Assembly (NCBI RefSeq): GCF_002234535.1
Contig: NZ_CP022521.1
Location: 2,480,001-2,544,000, forward strand
From: Actinoalloteichus hoggarensis
GTDB lineage: Bacteria > Actinomycetota > Actinomycetes > Mycobacteriales > Pseudonocardiaceae
Length of the DNA: 64,000 nucleotides
Direction of reading: 5' to 3'
A program made the position numbers and the translations under genes. Below the pieces are notes generated by a model. It was not told where the DNA came from. It saw nothing but the letters and a program-made list of their open reading frames with translations, and did not search any database. This document shows, piece after piece, positions 52,735 through 61,421 of the stretch. Numbering within the stretch: position 1 is the stretch's first letter; every line of letters starts with the position of its first letter.

Positions 52735-52759
52735 ATACCCACGGACGCGGTGCTCATAC
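52735..52759 (-). promoter_or_regulatory. SigB/SigF-type promoter for the His-rich membrane protein gene
   Basis: Minus strand GTAT (52756-52759), 15 bases, GGGTAT (52735-52740), 34 bases before ATG 52700. Confidence 0.65.
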
Positions 52760-52872
52760 GGGGCTGCCCCGGTCGGGCCACCATCGACGGGGACCGACCG
52801 CCCGGCGCGTTCTCGGAACGACCCGACCGTGTCGACGCGGAGGCGAGGCGCGTGTGTCGGGCGTCCCGCGGT

Positions 52873-53511
52873 TCAGTCTCGGGCAGGGGTCGTCTCCGCC
52901 GTCCGGTGTCCGCCTGGGGACTGATCGTTCGGTTCGACCGCCTGCTCCACGGTCGTGTCGCCGCCGACGGCGGTCCCCGCTTCGGTGGTCCCGGCCTCGG
53001 CGCTGATCGTCTCGGCGTCCGTGTCAGCAGACGCGGGTCGGTCGGGCGCCGGGGTCGGTCGCGTGAGGCGGATCAGGGTGGGGACGATCGTCGCGAACGC
53101 CACGACGTGCATCAGTCCGAGGACCGTCAGCGTGGGCACGTCGATCCCGCTCAGACCGGCGGGCGGCTCGTCGACCAGGCCGATCACCGCCAGCGGGATG
53201 AACGACGCCACGAGGACGACGACGGCGACGACCGTGAAGGTGTGCACGGGCCGGGAGTTCCAACGATGCAGTGCGCTCAAGACGAGCGCCGCACCGACCG
53301 CGGCCAGCACGCTGACGACGATGGGCGGCATGAGCCGCAGCGGCAGCAGCGCGGGATCGACGTCGATCACCAGCGTCGCGCCGAGCCGTAGCAGTGAGTT
53401 GCCCAGCGCGGCGAGGAGGCCGGCGATCGCCAGCGCGAACGGCATCCTGCTCAGGACGAGCTGTTCACGATCGACCAGTGGTGCGGAAGAGGTCCCGACG
53501 GGCATGTCCAC
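52873..53511 (-). CDS. DUF6069-like membrane protein
   Basis: 212 residues from ATG 53511 (GGAG upstream). Four hydrophobic helices at about 22-45, 60-83, 92-115 and 125-148 with L-G-A-T-L-V-I-D-V-D and L-G-L-M-H-V-V-A-F typical of this actinomycete family. A 60-residue acidic, Thr-rich tail follows. Function unknown. Unlike its neighbours it has no SigB-type promoter; instead its upstream region is AT-rich with two copies of ATAGTCGAGA, suggesting a dedicated regulator. Confidence 0.8.
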   Translation of the reverse strand: MDMPVGTSSAPLVDREQLVLSRMPFALAIAGLLAALGNSLLRLGATLVIDVDPALLPLRLMPPIVVSVLAAVGAALVLSALHRWNSRPVHTFTVVAVVVLVASFIPLAVIGLVDEPPAGLSGIDVPTLTVLGLMHVVAFATIVPTLIRLTRPTPAPDRPASADTDAETISAEAGTTEAGTAVGGDTTVEQAVEPNDQSPGGHRTAETTPARD

Positions 53512-54153
53512 TCCAATGAATGAATGACGAAACAGCGGTACACCTCGATCAACTCAAATACCATAGTCGAGATGTCGATAATGCTCCACAATGGGACTCG
53601 TTAATAGTCGAGAATTATTCGTGTATTTCGGAAGCGGGCGAGGAGTTCGTCGGCGTCGCCCACGATGTGTCGCTCGGCACGAGCGGCGAGACGTCGATCG
53701 GTCCGGTACAAGTGGCGGCGGAGGAGCCGGTCGGGAGTTCGGCGGCTTCGCGACGCGGGCGTCTCCGACGAGTCGGTCTGACGGCAGACGGACGGCGACA
53801 CCGAGCGGACAAGACCGGCGGGTCAACGGCCGCGAACCAAGGCGCTGTCACTGACGGCGACCCGCTGACAGCGAGTCGCCGAGGCCGATGCGGCGAGGCC
53901 GACCCGGTGGACTCGGTGCCCCCGGCGCGCCGGAATCCGGCGGGGTCGACGCGGTGAAATCGAGTCCGGTGAACACGAATCCGGCGGTGGTCGGGAACGT
54001 GATGTCGTGATCTCGGCAGGGGCGATCTCGTCCTCCTGCTGAGCACCGGCCTGCGGGCGGGGCCCTCGGCGCCGGGCCGGCGGGCGGCCGGTGCACGGCC
54101 CGCGCAGGTATGGCGGCCGATGACGCCGCCGACCTGCCCGGGCCGCTCCGTGG
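53512..54153. other. Intergenic region with AT-rich segment and direct repeats
   Basis: 642 bases without a supported gene. Positions 53520-53635 are clearly lower in GC and hold two direct repeats ATAGTCGAGA at 53563-53572 and 53604-53613. On the minus strand TATGGT between them could be a -10 for the DUF6069-like gene. The remainder is GC-rich and featureless. Confidence 0.5.
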
Positions 54154-55641
54154 TCAGCCGCCGGTCGCGAGACCGACGTCGTCGGCCGAGTCCTGTTGTG
54201 CGGCCAGCAGGGCCTTATACCAGTGGAAGGACGCTCGGGGCGTCCGCTCCTGCGTCTCGTAGTCGACCCGCACGATGCCGAAGCGGGGACCGTAGCCGTG
54301 GGCCCACTCGAAGTTGTCGAGCAGCGACCAGAGGAAGTAGCCACGCACGTCGATGCCCTCGGCCATGACGTCCCGCAGGACGGCGAGATGCTCGGCCAGG
54401 AAGTCGATCCGTTCGACGTCCTGCGGCGCGGCGGTCCGTGCGCTCTCGGCGTCCCCTGCCCCCGCCGTCGAGGCCGCGGCCGACTCCTCGGGATCGGGAT
54501 AGGCACAGCCGTTCTCGGTGAGGTAGATCGGCGGCAGGGTGCCGTGCCGGGCGCGCAGCCCGGTCAGCACCTCACGCAGGCCCGCGGGCTCGACCGGCCA
54601 GCCCAACCCGGTGCGTCGAACTCCCGCGGGCCGGTGCGTGCGGTCGGACCCGAGATCGTCGGCGGTGCGTGCCGCGGGTTCCGGCTCGTCGTGCGGGGCG
54701 TCGGAGACGTGGATCCGGTAGTAGTAGTTGAGCCCGAGGAAGTCCAACGGCGCGCCGATCAGCGCGAGGTCCTCCGCACGGCGGAAGGAGAAGTCGGACA
54801 CGCCGGCGAAGATCTCGGTGAGCTCCGGTGGGTGCCCCGCCCCCAGCACCGGGTCGCTGAACTGGTGGTTGAGCACACAGTCCAGCCGGGCGGCCGCGGC
54901 CGCGTCGGCGGGGGAGTCCGATACGGGGACCACGGGCGAGCGGTTCAGGGTGATGCCGAGACGGTCGCCGGGTCTGGCCTGCGCGCGCAGCGCCGCCACC
55001 GTCAGGCCGTGACCGAGCAGCAGATGGTAGGCGGCGGCGAGCGCGCCGTCGCCCTCGCTGGCGCCGGGGGCGTGTCGACCCTGGGCGTAACCCGCCATCG
55101 ACGACGGATAGGGCTCGTTCAGGGTGATCCAGTTCTCGACGAGGTCGCCGAGTTCGTCGTGCAGGAGCGCCGCGTAGTCGGCGAAACGCAGCGCGGTCTC
55201 CCGCGTCCGCCAGCCGCCGGTCTCCTCGAGCGCCTGCGGCAGATCCCAGTGGTACATCGTGACGAAGGGGGAGATGCCTCGCTCGCGCACCCCGCCGAGC
55301 AGCCGCCGATAGAACTCGATCCCGGCCCGGTTGGCCGGTCCCCGACCGGTCGGCTGGATGCGCGGCCATGCGATGGACAGCCGGTAGGCGTCCACGCCGA
55401 GATCGTCGAGCAGCGCGACGTCCTGCGGCCAGCGATGGTAGTGATCGCAGGCCGGATCGCCGCTCTCGCCCCGGGTCACCGCGCCGGGACGGCGGCTGAA
55501 CACGTCCCAGATCGAGTCGCCCCGGCCGTCCTCGTCCACCGCGCCCTCGATCTGATACGAGGACGTCGCCACTCCCCAGACGAAGGAGGGCGGAAAGCGC
55601 AGCGCCGGGTCGGGCTGGCGGGCGGGTGCTGGTGTGGGCAC
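54154..55641 (-). CDS. Glycoside hydrolase family 1 beta-glucosidase
   Basis: 495 residues from GTG 55641, with CAGGAG seven bases upstream. GH1 hallmarks: F-P-P-S-F-V-W-G-V-A-T-S-S-Y-Q-I-E-G near the start, acid/base Glu in T-L-N-E-P, nucleophile Glu in Y-L-T-E-N-G, and the W-S-L-L-D-N-F-E-W aglycone region near the end. No signal peptide, so it acts on imported beta-glucosides in the cytoplasm. No sugar permease gene adjoins it. An acidic Ala/Ser insert follows the nucleophile. I saw no CebR-type operator upstream. Confidence 0.95.
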   Translation of the reverse strand: MPTPAPARQPDPALRFPPSFVWGVATSSYQIEGAVDEDGRGDSIWDVFSRRPGAVTRGESGDPACDHYHRWPQDVALLDDLGVDAYRLSIAWPRIQPTGRGPANRAGIEFYRRLLGGVRERGISPFVTMYHWDLPQALEETGGWRTRETALRFADYAALLHDELGDLVENWITLNEPYPSSMAGYAQGRHAPGASEGDGALAAAYHLLLGHGLTVAALRAQARPGDRLGITLNRSPVVPVSDSPADAAAAARLDCVLNHQFSDPVLGAGHPPELTEIFAGVSDFSFRRAEDLALIGAPLDFLGLNYYYRIHVSDAPHDEPEPAARTADDLGSDRTHRPAGVRRTGLGWPVEPAGLREVLTGLRARHGTLPPIYLTENGCAYPDPEESAAASTAGAGDAESARTAAPQDVERIDFLAEHLAVLRDVMAEGIDVRGYFLWSLLDNFEWAHGYGPRFGIVRVDYETQERTPRASFHWYKALLAAQQDSADDVGLATGG

Positions 55642-56187
55642 GGGGGGGCTCCTGATCGCCTGGGTTGCGGTGTCGTCCTGTTCCGCCGCCCATGATCTCT
55701 GCGGAGCGGCGTGATCGACAAGGGGCCCTGCTGCCGTCGGTCGTTCTGCCCCGGACGGCAGGCGGCCCCCGGAGTGGCTCCCACGCCTACGAGGGCGCGG
55801 GGCCGAGCCGGACTGAGCTCGGCACTCCGAGGGCCGGGTGACTACCTGGTATTCACCGACCGTGTCCCGTCGCGCACCCCCGGTGTGTGGCCGGGGGACG
55901 GCGCGTCGGCCGTCGGCGTTCGTACACCGATCGGGCGGCCTAGCGGGCAGCCACCTCACGAGTCCTGCTGGTATTCAACGCTGGACCACCTCCTCTCTCG
56001 TGTGCCACGAACATAGGCGCGGTGTCGAGGACCCCGCAACGGATTTATCGGTGTCTCGCCCTCGGCGAACACAGCGGCGGGTCGTGCTCAGGCGGGGTGG
56101 TCGGCAGGCGGCCGGACGGAGTGCGACCCAGCCTGGCACCGCCGAGGCGGGCAGCCGGGCCTGAGGGCTCCCGGGACGGCCCTCGGC
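55642..56187. other. Intergenic region upstream of the beta-glucosidase gene
   Basis: 546 bases with no supported gene. CTGGTATTCA occurs twice as a direct repeat (55846-55855 and 55968-55977), possibly regulator half-sites. No hairpin terminator for the oxidoreductase gene is evident. Confidence 0.45.
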
Positions 56188-57174
56188 TCAGCCCACCCGG
56201 GCGCCGAGCCCGGCCAGCGCGGCACCCACGGTGCGCAGGACGGCGACCGTCTCGGCGTGGGTCTGGTGCGGGCTCTCGACCTCGCCCGCCCGCACCCGCA
56301 GGCAGACCTCTCGGAGCTGGTAGGTGTATCCGGCGCCGTCGAGTTCCAGGCGGTGGACCACCGGTTCCGCGCCGTGGACGGTCACCGTCATCTCGGTGGG
56401 CCGGAAGAACGGATCTGTCAGGTCGACGCGGCCGAGGGTTCCCGACACGCAGGCGCGGGCGTGCAGCGAGGCGGTCAGCGACGACCGCAGCATCGCGTGC
56501 GCCCCCGCCGGGTAGCGCAGCAGCAGGCCGCTCTCGGCGTCGACGCCGTTGGGTGCCAGCGAACCGTGCACCTCGATCCCGGTGGGCTCGCCGAGCAGCA
56601 TGTGCGCGAACGACACCGGATAGACGCCGAGATCCAGCAGCGCGCCGCCACCCTGCGCCGCGTCCCAGAGACGGGCTGTCGGGTCGTAGGGGACCGCGAA
56701 GCCGAAGTCGGCGGAGACCGTGCGGACGTCGCCGATGACCCCGTCGGAGACGAGGTCGCGTAACCGTCGGATCAGCGGGTTGAATCGCGTCCACATGGCC
56801 TCCATGAGGAAGCGCCCCCGCTCCCGGGCGAGGTCGACCAGCTCTCGGGCCTGCTCGGCGGTCACGGTGAACGCCTTCTCGCACAGCACGTGCTTGTCGG
56901 CGAGGAGCGCGGCCGCCGCCACCTCGTGGTGCGCGGCATGCGGCGTGGCGATGTAGACGACGTCGACGTCCGGATCGGCCAGCAGCAGGCGGTAGTCCGC
57001 GTAGGCACGCGGAATGCGATGTCGTGCGGCGAACTCCTCGGCGCGTGTCTGCGTACGAGAGGAGACGGCGAGCACCTCGATCTCGGTCACCCGATGCAGG
57101 TCCTCGACCACCGTCGCGGCGATGGCGCCCGTCGAGACGATTCCCCAGCGCAGTGGTGCATCCCTGTCGTTCAC
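56188..57174 (-). CDS. Gfo/Idh/MocA family oxidoreductase
   Basis: 328 residues from GTG or ATG-type start at 57174 (M-N-D-R opening). Rossmann part: W-G-I-V-S-T-G-A-I-A (near 10-19), Y-I-A-T-P-H-A-A-H and the cofactor/catalytic C-E-K-A-F (usual E-K-P). The C-terminal GFO domain has G-G-G-A-L-L-D-L-G-V-Y. It oxidises or reduces a sugar or polyol with NAD(P). Nearby glycosidases suggest sugar catabolism. A separate promoter is expected in the 338-base region upstream. Confidence 0.92.
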   Translation of the reverse strand: MNDRDAPLRWGIVSTGAIAATVVEDLHRVTEIEVLAVSSRTQTRAEEFAARHRIPRAYADYRLLLADPDVDVVYIATPHAAHHEVAAAALLADKHVLCEKAFTVTAEQARELVDLARERGRFLMEAMWTRFNPLIRRLRDLVSDGVIGDVRTVSADFGFAVPYDPTARLWDAAQGGGALLDLGVYPVSFAHMLLGEPTGIEVHGSLAPNGVDAESGLLLRYPAGAHAMLRSSLTASLHARACVSGTLGRVDLTDPFFRPTEMTVTVHGAEPVVHRLELDGAGYTYQLREVCLRVRAGEVESPHQTHAETVAVLRTVGAALAGLGARVG

Positions 57175-57512
57175 TGCGTCAGGCTAGCGCGATCTTCACT
57201 CGATGGGGGTGCAGTCTGGGACGACGCTCGGCCCGCGCAACGCAAGAGCGGACCGGCCGGCCGGGTGGCGGCGACGCCTGCCGCACTCGACATGCGCGCC
57301 GCACCCCGATGCGATATTACTCATCGTTCATCATAAGTGACTATCGGTGACGATGTGGTGGCTGTCGTCTCCGGGTCGGCCCGATCCGCGCCGTCGACGA
57401 CGGCGCCGAGGCGACTCGGCTCGACCAGGGTCGTCGAACCGCCGTCCTCGTCGGCAGACGGGCACGGCGTCGACCCGCCGCGTCGTCACCGTCTTCCCGT
57501 ACTGGAGAGATC
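57175..57512. other. Divergent intergenic region
   Basis: 338 bases, no gene. Positions 57308-57352 are markedly AT-richer and contain CATCGTTCATCAT, likely the promoter zone for one or both flanking genes; hexamers are not clear. Confidence 0.4.
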
Positions 57513-57749
57513 ATGCTCGCCTGGTTTGTTCGTTCGGTCGCTCAGGGCGACACCCATCTCGCGTCGGCGACGTGGAACGGGTTGGCCCGTGTGCGACCGG
57601 TGTGCGATCCGGATCGGCCTTTCTACCCCGCCAATGCCTTCGGCGTGGAGATCCTCGACTGCTACTACGACGATCAGCGCTGTTCGCACTGCCTGGCCGT
57701 GGCGTTCTCGCCCTCGCCCGCCCGGAGGCCACTCGCCGTGGTGCGCTGA
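57513..57749 (+). CDS. Small cysteine-containing protein of unknown function
   Basis: 78 residues from ATG 57513, with GGAG six bases upstream. W-F-V-R-S-V-A-Q-G-D-T-H-L near the start and C-Y-Y-D-D-Q-R-C-S-H-C near 50-60, with an isolated Cys31. The cysteine/histidine cluster could bind a metal. Codon use agrees with a real gene up to the C-terminus. It sits alone between divergent and convergent neighbours. I do not recognise a family. Confidence 0.5.
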   Translation: MLAWFVRSVAQGDTHLASATWNGLARVRPVCDPDRPFYPANAFGVEILDCYYDDQRCSHCLAVAFSPSPARRPLAVVR

Positions 57750-58063
57750 GCGCGACGGCCCCGCGTCCTCTCCGGCCGAGTCGATCTCCGGATCGCTCGG
57801 CACGGCGTGGGGCCTCGCGGCCAGACTCGGAGAGTCGCCGTGCCGGTCGCGCGACCGGACCCGTCTGGTCGCTCGGCCCGCCCAGGCCTTCGATCCTGTC
57901 CGGCACCGGGCGGCGGCTCCCTCGGGCGGCTCATCCCTCGGGCAGCGCCTCCCACGGGCGACGCGCCTCCGCGGCACGTGCGCGCGTCGGTCATCCTGGC
58001 ACCGCTCCCGTCGTCGACGTGCGGTCCCGCCCTCCGTCCCAGGGGAACGCCCGGCGCCTCGCG
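57750..58063. other. Intergenic region between convergent genes
   Basis: 314 bases; I see no gene, clear terminator or repeat. Confidence 0.4.
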
Positions 58064-58741
58064 TCAGCCGTCGAGCCGGGCAGCCCAGCGGATGCCGCCG
58101 AGCAGATGCGCAAGGAACTCCGGATCGGCGTACGCCTCCGATGAGTGTCCGAGGGCGGTGTACCAGGACCGGCCGCCGTGCGGTTCGTGGCACCAGGCGA
58201 TGGGGTGGTCCCCCATGGCCTGCGGACCCGGCTCGTACCGTGCCTCGTCGACGGAGAGCAGGACGCGGACGTCCTGCCGCGGGCTGGCGTCGAAGTTGTA
58301 CCACTCGTCGGTCCGATCCCAGGTCGGGCCGAGGTGCGCGGTCGACGGATGCGCCCGATCCTCCACCTCGGCCGGGACTCGCTGGATCTCCGGGTGGTCG
58401 ACGAAACGGGCGCCGACCAGATCACGGTAGAACGGCCAGTCCTTGTCCGAGGTGCTCGCCCCGTGCACTCCGACGAAGCCGCCGCCCGCGCGGACCCACT
58501 TCTCCAACTCGGCCCGGCCCGCGGCGTCCGTCGACGTCCCGCTGGTGCTCAGGAAGACCACCACCGTCTGCGCGGCCACCTCGGCGGTCAGGACGTCCGG
58601 GTCCTCGGTGGCCGTCACCACGAAACCGTGGTCCCGGCCGAGTCCGCTGATCGCGGCCACCCCGGCCGGGATCGACTCGTGCCGAAACGCCGTCGTCCGC
58701 GAGTACACCAGCATCGAGGGGCGGTTCTTCGACTCGCTCAT
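58064..58741 (-). CDS. ThuA-like domain protein
   Basis: 225 residues from ATG 58741, with AAGGAG five bases upstream. The class-I-glutamine-amidotransferase-like ThuA fold is recognisable by Y-S-R-T-T-A-F-R-H-E-S-I, V-V-F-L-S-T-S-G, G-G-F-V-G-V-H-G-A-S, D-H-P-E-I-Q and P-I-A-W-C-H-E near the end. ThuA proteins take part in disaccharide (trehalose-type) use, often beside Gfo/Idh/MocA dehydrogenases, as here. Catalytic role is not settled; some act on 3-keto-glycosides. Confidence 0.88.
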   Translation of the reverse strand: MSESKNRPSMLVYSRTTAFRHESIPAGVAAISGLGRDHGFVVTATEDPDVLTAEVAAQTVVVFLSTSGTSTDAAGRAELEKWVRAGGGFVGVHGASTSDKDWPFYRDLVGARFVDHPEIQRVPAEVEDRAHPSTAHLGPTWDRTDEWYNFDASPRQDVRVLLSVDEARYEPGPQAMGDHPIAWCHEPHGGRSWYTALGHSSEAYADPEFLAHLLGGIRWAARLDG

Positions 58742-59041
58742 CGAACTCCTTCGCCGCGTCGCGCCCGCCGTCTCCCGGCGACCCGAACGCCGTCGTTCGG
58801 GTCGGGGCGGCGGGCCTGTTCGAGCCGTGGACCGCCGGGCGGCCGACGAGCGGGCCGTCCGATCCGTGACGACCGAGTCCGCCCGCACGGTCGACGACTC
58901 CTTGGAAGGTCACGAGGGTAGCGGTGCGCCGTGTGCGCCGTGTGCCGGCCGCCCGCCGGCGGGCGCGGCGATCGTGCCTTCGGCCGGCCGGGGTCGTGCC
59001 ACTCGGTGACACGCCGCTCGACTGCGGCGGGCCGTCACCGA
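58742..59041. other. Intergenic region
   Basis: 300 bases between two minus-strand genes; no supported gene or structure seen beyond the ThuA ribosome binding site. Confidence 0.4.
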
Positions 59042-59809
59042 TCAGGGCAGGGTGAGGATGCATGGGCCGTCGTCGGTCACGGCGACGGTGTGCTCGACAT
59101 GGGCTGCCCGGCTCCCGTCGACGGTGCGCACGGTCCACCCGTCGTCGTCCGTCCGGCAGGCATCGCGTCCGCCCGCCGTGAACATCGGCTCGATGGCCAG
59201 TACCAGTCCGTGGCGCAGGGTGACACCCCGGCCCGCCCTGCCGTCGTTGGGCAGCGCGGGGCCTTCGTGCAGCGCGCGTCCGATGCCGTGACCGCCGAAG
59301 TCCGCGGGTATCCCATAGCCCGCGGCCCGGCCGACGGCGCCGATCGCATGGGAGACGTCACCGAGGCGCGCGCCGACCACGGCGGCGGCGATGCCTGCCT
59401 CGAGCGCGGCGGCGGTGGTGTCGATGAGTCGGAGATCGTCGTCGGCGGCCGAGCCGATCACGATGCTGATCGCGGCGTCGCCGTGCCAGCCGTCCAGCTC
59501 GGCGCCGCAGTCGATGCTCAGGAGGTCGCCGTCGCGCAGCCGGTAACCGTCGGGGATGCCGTGCACGACGGCGTCGTTGACCGAGGTGCACAGCACACCG
59601 GTGAAGGGTGTCGGAGCGAACACCGGCTGGTAGTGCAGGAACGACGGTCGAGCTCCGGCGGCCTTCATCGCCTCGTGGGCGAGGTCGTCCAGTTCTCGCA
59701 GCGAGACGCCGATCTTCGCGGCGGCTCGTACCTCGACGAGGGCGCGGCCGACAACCCGCCCCGCCTCGCGCATCGCCGCCAGCTCGCTGTCCTTCTTGAT
59801 CTCGACCAC
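59042..59809 (-). CDS. map: Type I methionine aminopeptidase
   Basis: 255 residues from GTG 59809, with GAGGAG upstream. All five metal ligands are visible: D-C-G-A-E-L-D-G-W-H-G-D (two Asp), G-H-G-I-G (His), A-I-E-P-M-F (Glu) and V-E-H-T-V (Glu). It removes N-terminal Met in the cytoplasm. The N-terminal zinc finger of some actinobacterial paralogues is missing. It is away from the ribosomal-protein/adk neighbourhood where the housekeeping copy usually lies, so this is probably an additional copy. Confidence 0.92.
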   Translation of the reverse strand: MVEIKKDSELAAMREAGRVVGRALVEVRAAAKIGVSLRELDDLAHEAMKAAGARPSFLHYQPVFAPTPFTGVLCTSVNDAVVHGIPDGYRLRDGDLLSIDCGAELDGWHGDAAISIVIGSAADDDLRLIDTTAAALEAGIAAAVVGARLGDVSHAIGAVGRAAGYGIPADFGGHGIGRALHEGPALPNDGRAGRGVTLRHGLVLAIEPMFTAGGRDACRTDDDGWTVRTVDGSRAAHVEHTVAVTDDGPCILTLP

Positions 59810-59840
59810 GACCCGCTCCTCATCACGGTGCCCAATACTT

Positions 59841-59850
59841 ATACCGGTAT
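59841..59850. promoter_or_regulatory. ATACCGGTAT operator-like palindrome
   Basis: Perfect 10-bp dyad in an AT-rich segment (59835-59857). TATTCT (59848-59853) overlaps its right arm and could be a plus-strand -10, so a bound protein would block initiation. It is 32 bases upstream of the map start on the minus strand. Confidence 0.55.
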
Positions 59851-59865
59851 TCTTATCACGGTAGG

Positions 59866-60051
59866 GTGGTGTCGCGAACCTCCGGGGGCGGCGTGAACCG
59901 GCGCGCGGAACTCGCCCGCGCCTCGATCGAATCGGCCGTCCGGGTGGAGATGTGGCCGGAAAGGGCCTTCGACGAGGCCGATCATCCCCGTCGCGACGTC
60001 ATCGGGGGTTTGATACCGCCATCGACTAGGACGGCACGGCTCTCGTCGTGA
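59866..60051 (+). pseudogene. Possible truncated TetR-like regulator remnant
   Basis: 61 residues from GTG 59866, 13 bases after a possible -10. N-R-R-A-E-L-A-R-A-S-I-E-S-A-V resembles the first helix of TetR proteins, but the helix-turn-helix that should follow is missing and the frame soon ends. The neighbouring palindrome would suit such a regulator. This is a weak call; it may be non-coding. Confidence 0.25.
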
Positions 60052-60155
60052 CAGTGCGGCGGAGCGGACGCGACGCACCTCAGGACGCCCCGTGCCCGGC
60101 GCGCATGAGCTCGGATCGACTCCCCGCGAGGCGCAGGAAGAAAGGACAACACTCG

Positions 60156-61421
60156 ATGTTGAGACGTTCTCTGGTTGGGGCCGTCGGCGTGGTCGCCGTG
60201 CTGGCCGCCGGCTGCGGCTCGTCGGCGGGCGAAGGCGACCAGGTGACCCTGCGCTTCGGATACTGGGGCAACGACGACCGAGCCCAGGCGACCAATGAGG
60301 CCATCGCGCTGTTCGAGGAGCGCAATCCGGACATCACCGTCGAGGCCTCCTTCTCGTCCTTCGAGTCCTATTTCCAGAAGCTGGCGACCGAGACCGCGGG
60401 GCGCAACGCCCCCGACGTCATCCAGATGGACTACCGCTATCTGCGGGAGTACGGCGACCGAGGAGCGCTCGCCGACCTGGCCTCCGGTGAGGCGGCCACC
60501 GAGCTGAGCACGGACGGGATCTCCGCCGAGCTGCTGTCCTCCGGTCAGCTGGACGGTCAGCTCCTCGGCGTCCCGATGAGCCAGAACACCCAGATCCTCT
60601 TCTACGACACCGAGATCTTCGACTCGGTCGGCGTCACGCCGGAGGACGGCTGGACCTGGGACGAGTTCGAGGCGGCCTCCTCCGCCATCAGCGCCTTGGA
60701 CGAGGGACAGGTCTTCGGCACCGCGGACTTCGGCATGGCCATCGACTGGTTCGAGGTGTGGCTCGGCCAGCAGGGCGGCGAGCTCTACACCGCCGAGGGC
60801 ACGCTCGGCTACGGCGTCGAGGAGGTCGTCGAGTACTGGGAGCTGGCGGACCGCTTCCGGGAGTCCGGCGCGTCCACCCCGGCCGACATCGGCACCGGGG
60901 CCGACGGCTCCATCGCCACCAGCCCGATGGGCAAGAACCGCGCGGCCTCCGAGTTCGGCTACGACAGCGGCCTGACCTCCTACACCCAGACTCTCGGCGA
61001 GCAGATCAGCGTCGCACCCTTCCCGAGTGACGGGGACGACCTCGGGCAGTACGCCAAGCCCAGCATGCTGGCCTCGGTGTTCTCCGGTTCGGAGCACCAG
61101 GCGGAGGCCGCCAGGTTCATCGACTTCATGATCAACGACCCCGACGCGGGCGAGATCCTGGGCACGACTCGGGGAATGCCTGCCAACGACGAGGTGCGCT
61201 CGGCGATCAGCGGCTCCCTGGAGGGCGCCGAGCTCGTGGCGTACGAGTTCGAGGAGGCCATCGCCGACCGGCTCGTGGCCGCGCCCGCCCCGCCGCCGCC
61301 CGGTGAGGGCGCCATCAAGCGGGACTTCCAGCGCATCAACGACGAGATCGCCTTCGGTCGCCTCAGCGTGCAGGAGGGTGCCGAGCAGTTCATCGCGGGG
61401 GCCGAGCAGCAGCTCTCCTGA
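60156..61421 (+). CDS. ABC-type sugar-binding lipoprotein
   Basis: 421 residues from ATG 60156, with AAAGGA upstream. Signal peptide with lipobox L-A-A-G-C (Cys near 20). The mature protein is a family-1 extracellular solute-binding protein: L-R-F-G-Y-W-G-N, A-I-A-L-F-E-E-R-N-P-D-I-T-V, D-V-I-Q-M-D-Y-R-Y-L and N-T-Q-I-L-F-Y-D-T. It should deliver an oligosaccharide to a permease. No permease or ATPase gene follows; a strong terminator starts 38 bases after the stop, so the partner proteins are encoded elsewhere. Confidence 0.93.
   Translation: MLRRSLVGAVGVVAVLAAGCGSSAGEGDQVTLRFGYWGNDDRAQATNEAIALFEERNPDITVEASFSSFESYFQKLATETAGRNAPDVIQMDYRYLREYGDRGALADLASGEAATELSTDGISAELLSSGQLDGQLLGVPMSQNTQILFYDTEIFDSVGVTPEDGWTWDEFEAASSAISALDEGQVFGTADFGMAIDWFEVWLGQQGGELYTAEGTLGYGVEEVVEYWELADRFRESGASTPADIGTGADGSIATSPMGKNRAASEFGYDSGLTSYTQTLGEQISVAPFPSDGDDLGQYAKPSMLASVFSGSEHQAEAARFIDFMINDPDAGEILGTTRGMPANDEVRSAISGSLEGAELVAYEFEEAIADRLVAAPAPPPPGEGAIKRDFQRINDEIAFGRLSVQEGAEQFIAGAEQQLS

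Larger units (their letters stand above)
59810..60155. other. Intergenic region with AT-rich palindrome
   Basis: 346 bases. It holds the ATACCGGTAT dyad and a short possible regulator remnant, both listed separately, then the leader of the binding-lipoprotein gene. Confidence 0.5.

Noticed and set aside
53520-53957. Plus-strand open frame of 145 codons from the AT-rich island
   Set aside because: The first 45 codons have atypical AT-rich usage and the rest is Arg-rich; no ribosome binding site. More likely promoter DNA, though a small peptide cannot be excluded.
55642-56187. CebR (TGGGAGCGCTCCCA) operator upstream of the beta-glucosidase
   Set aside because: No such palindrome or close variant was found by eye.
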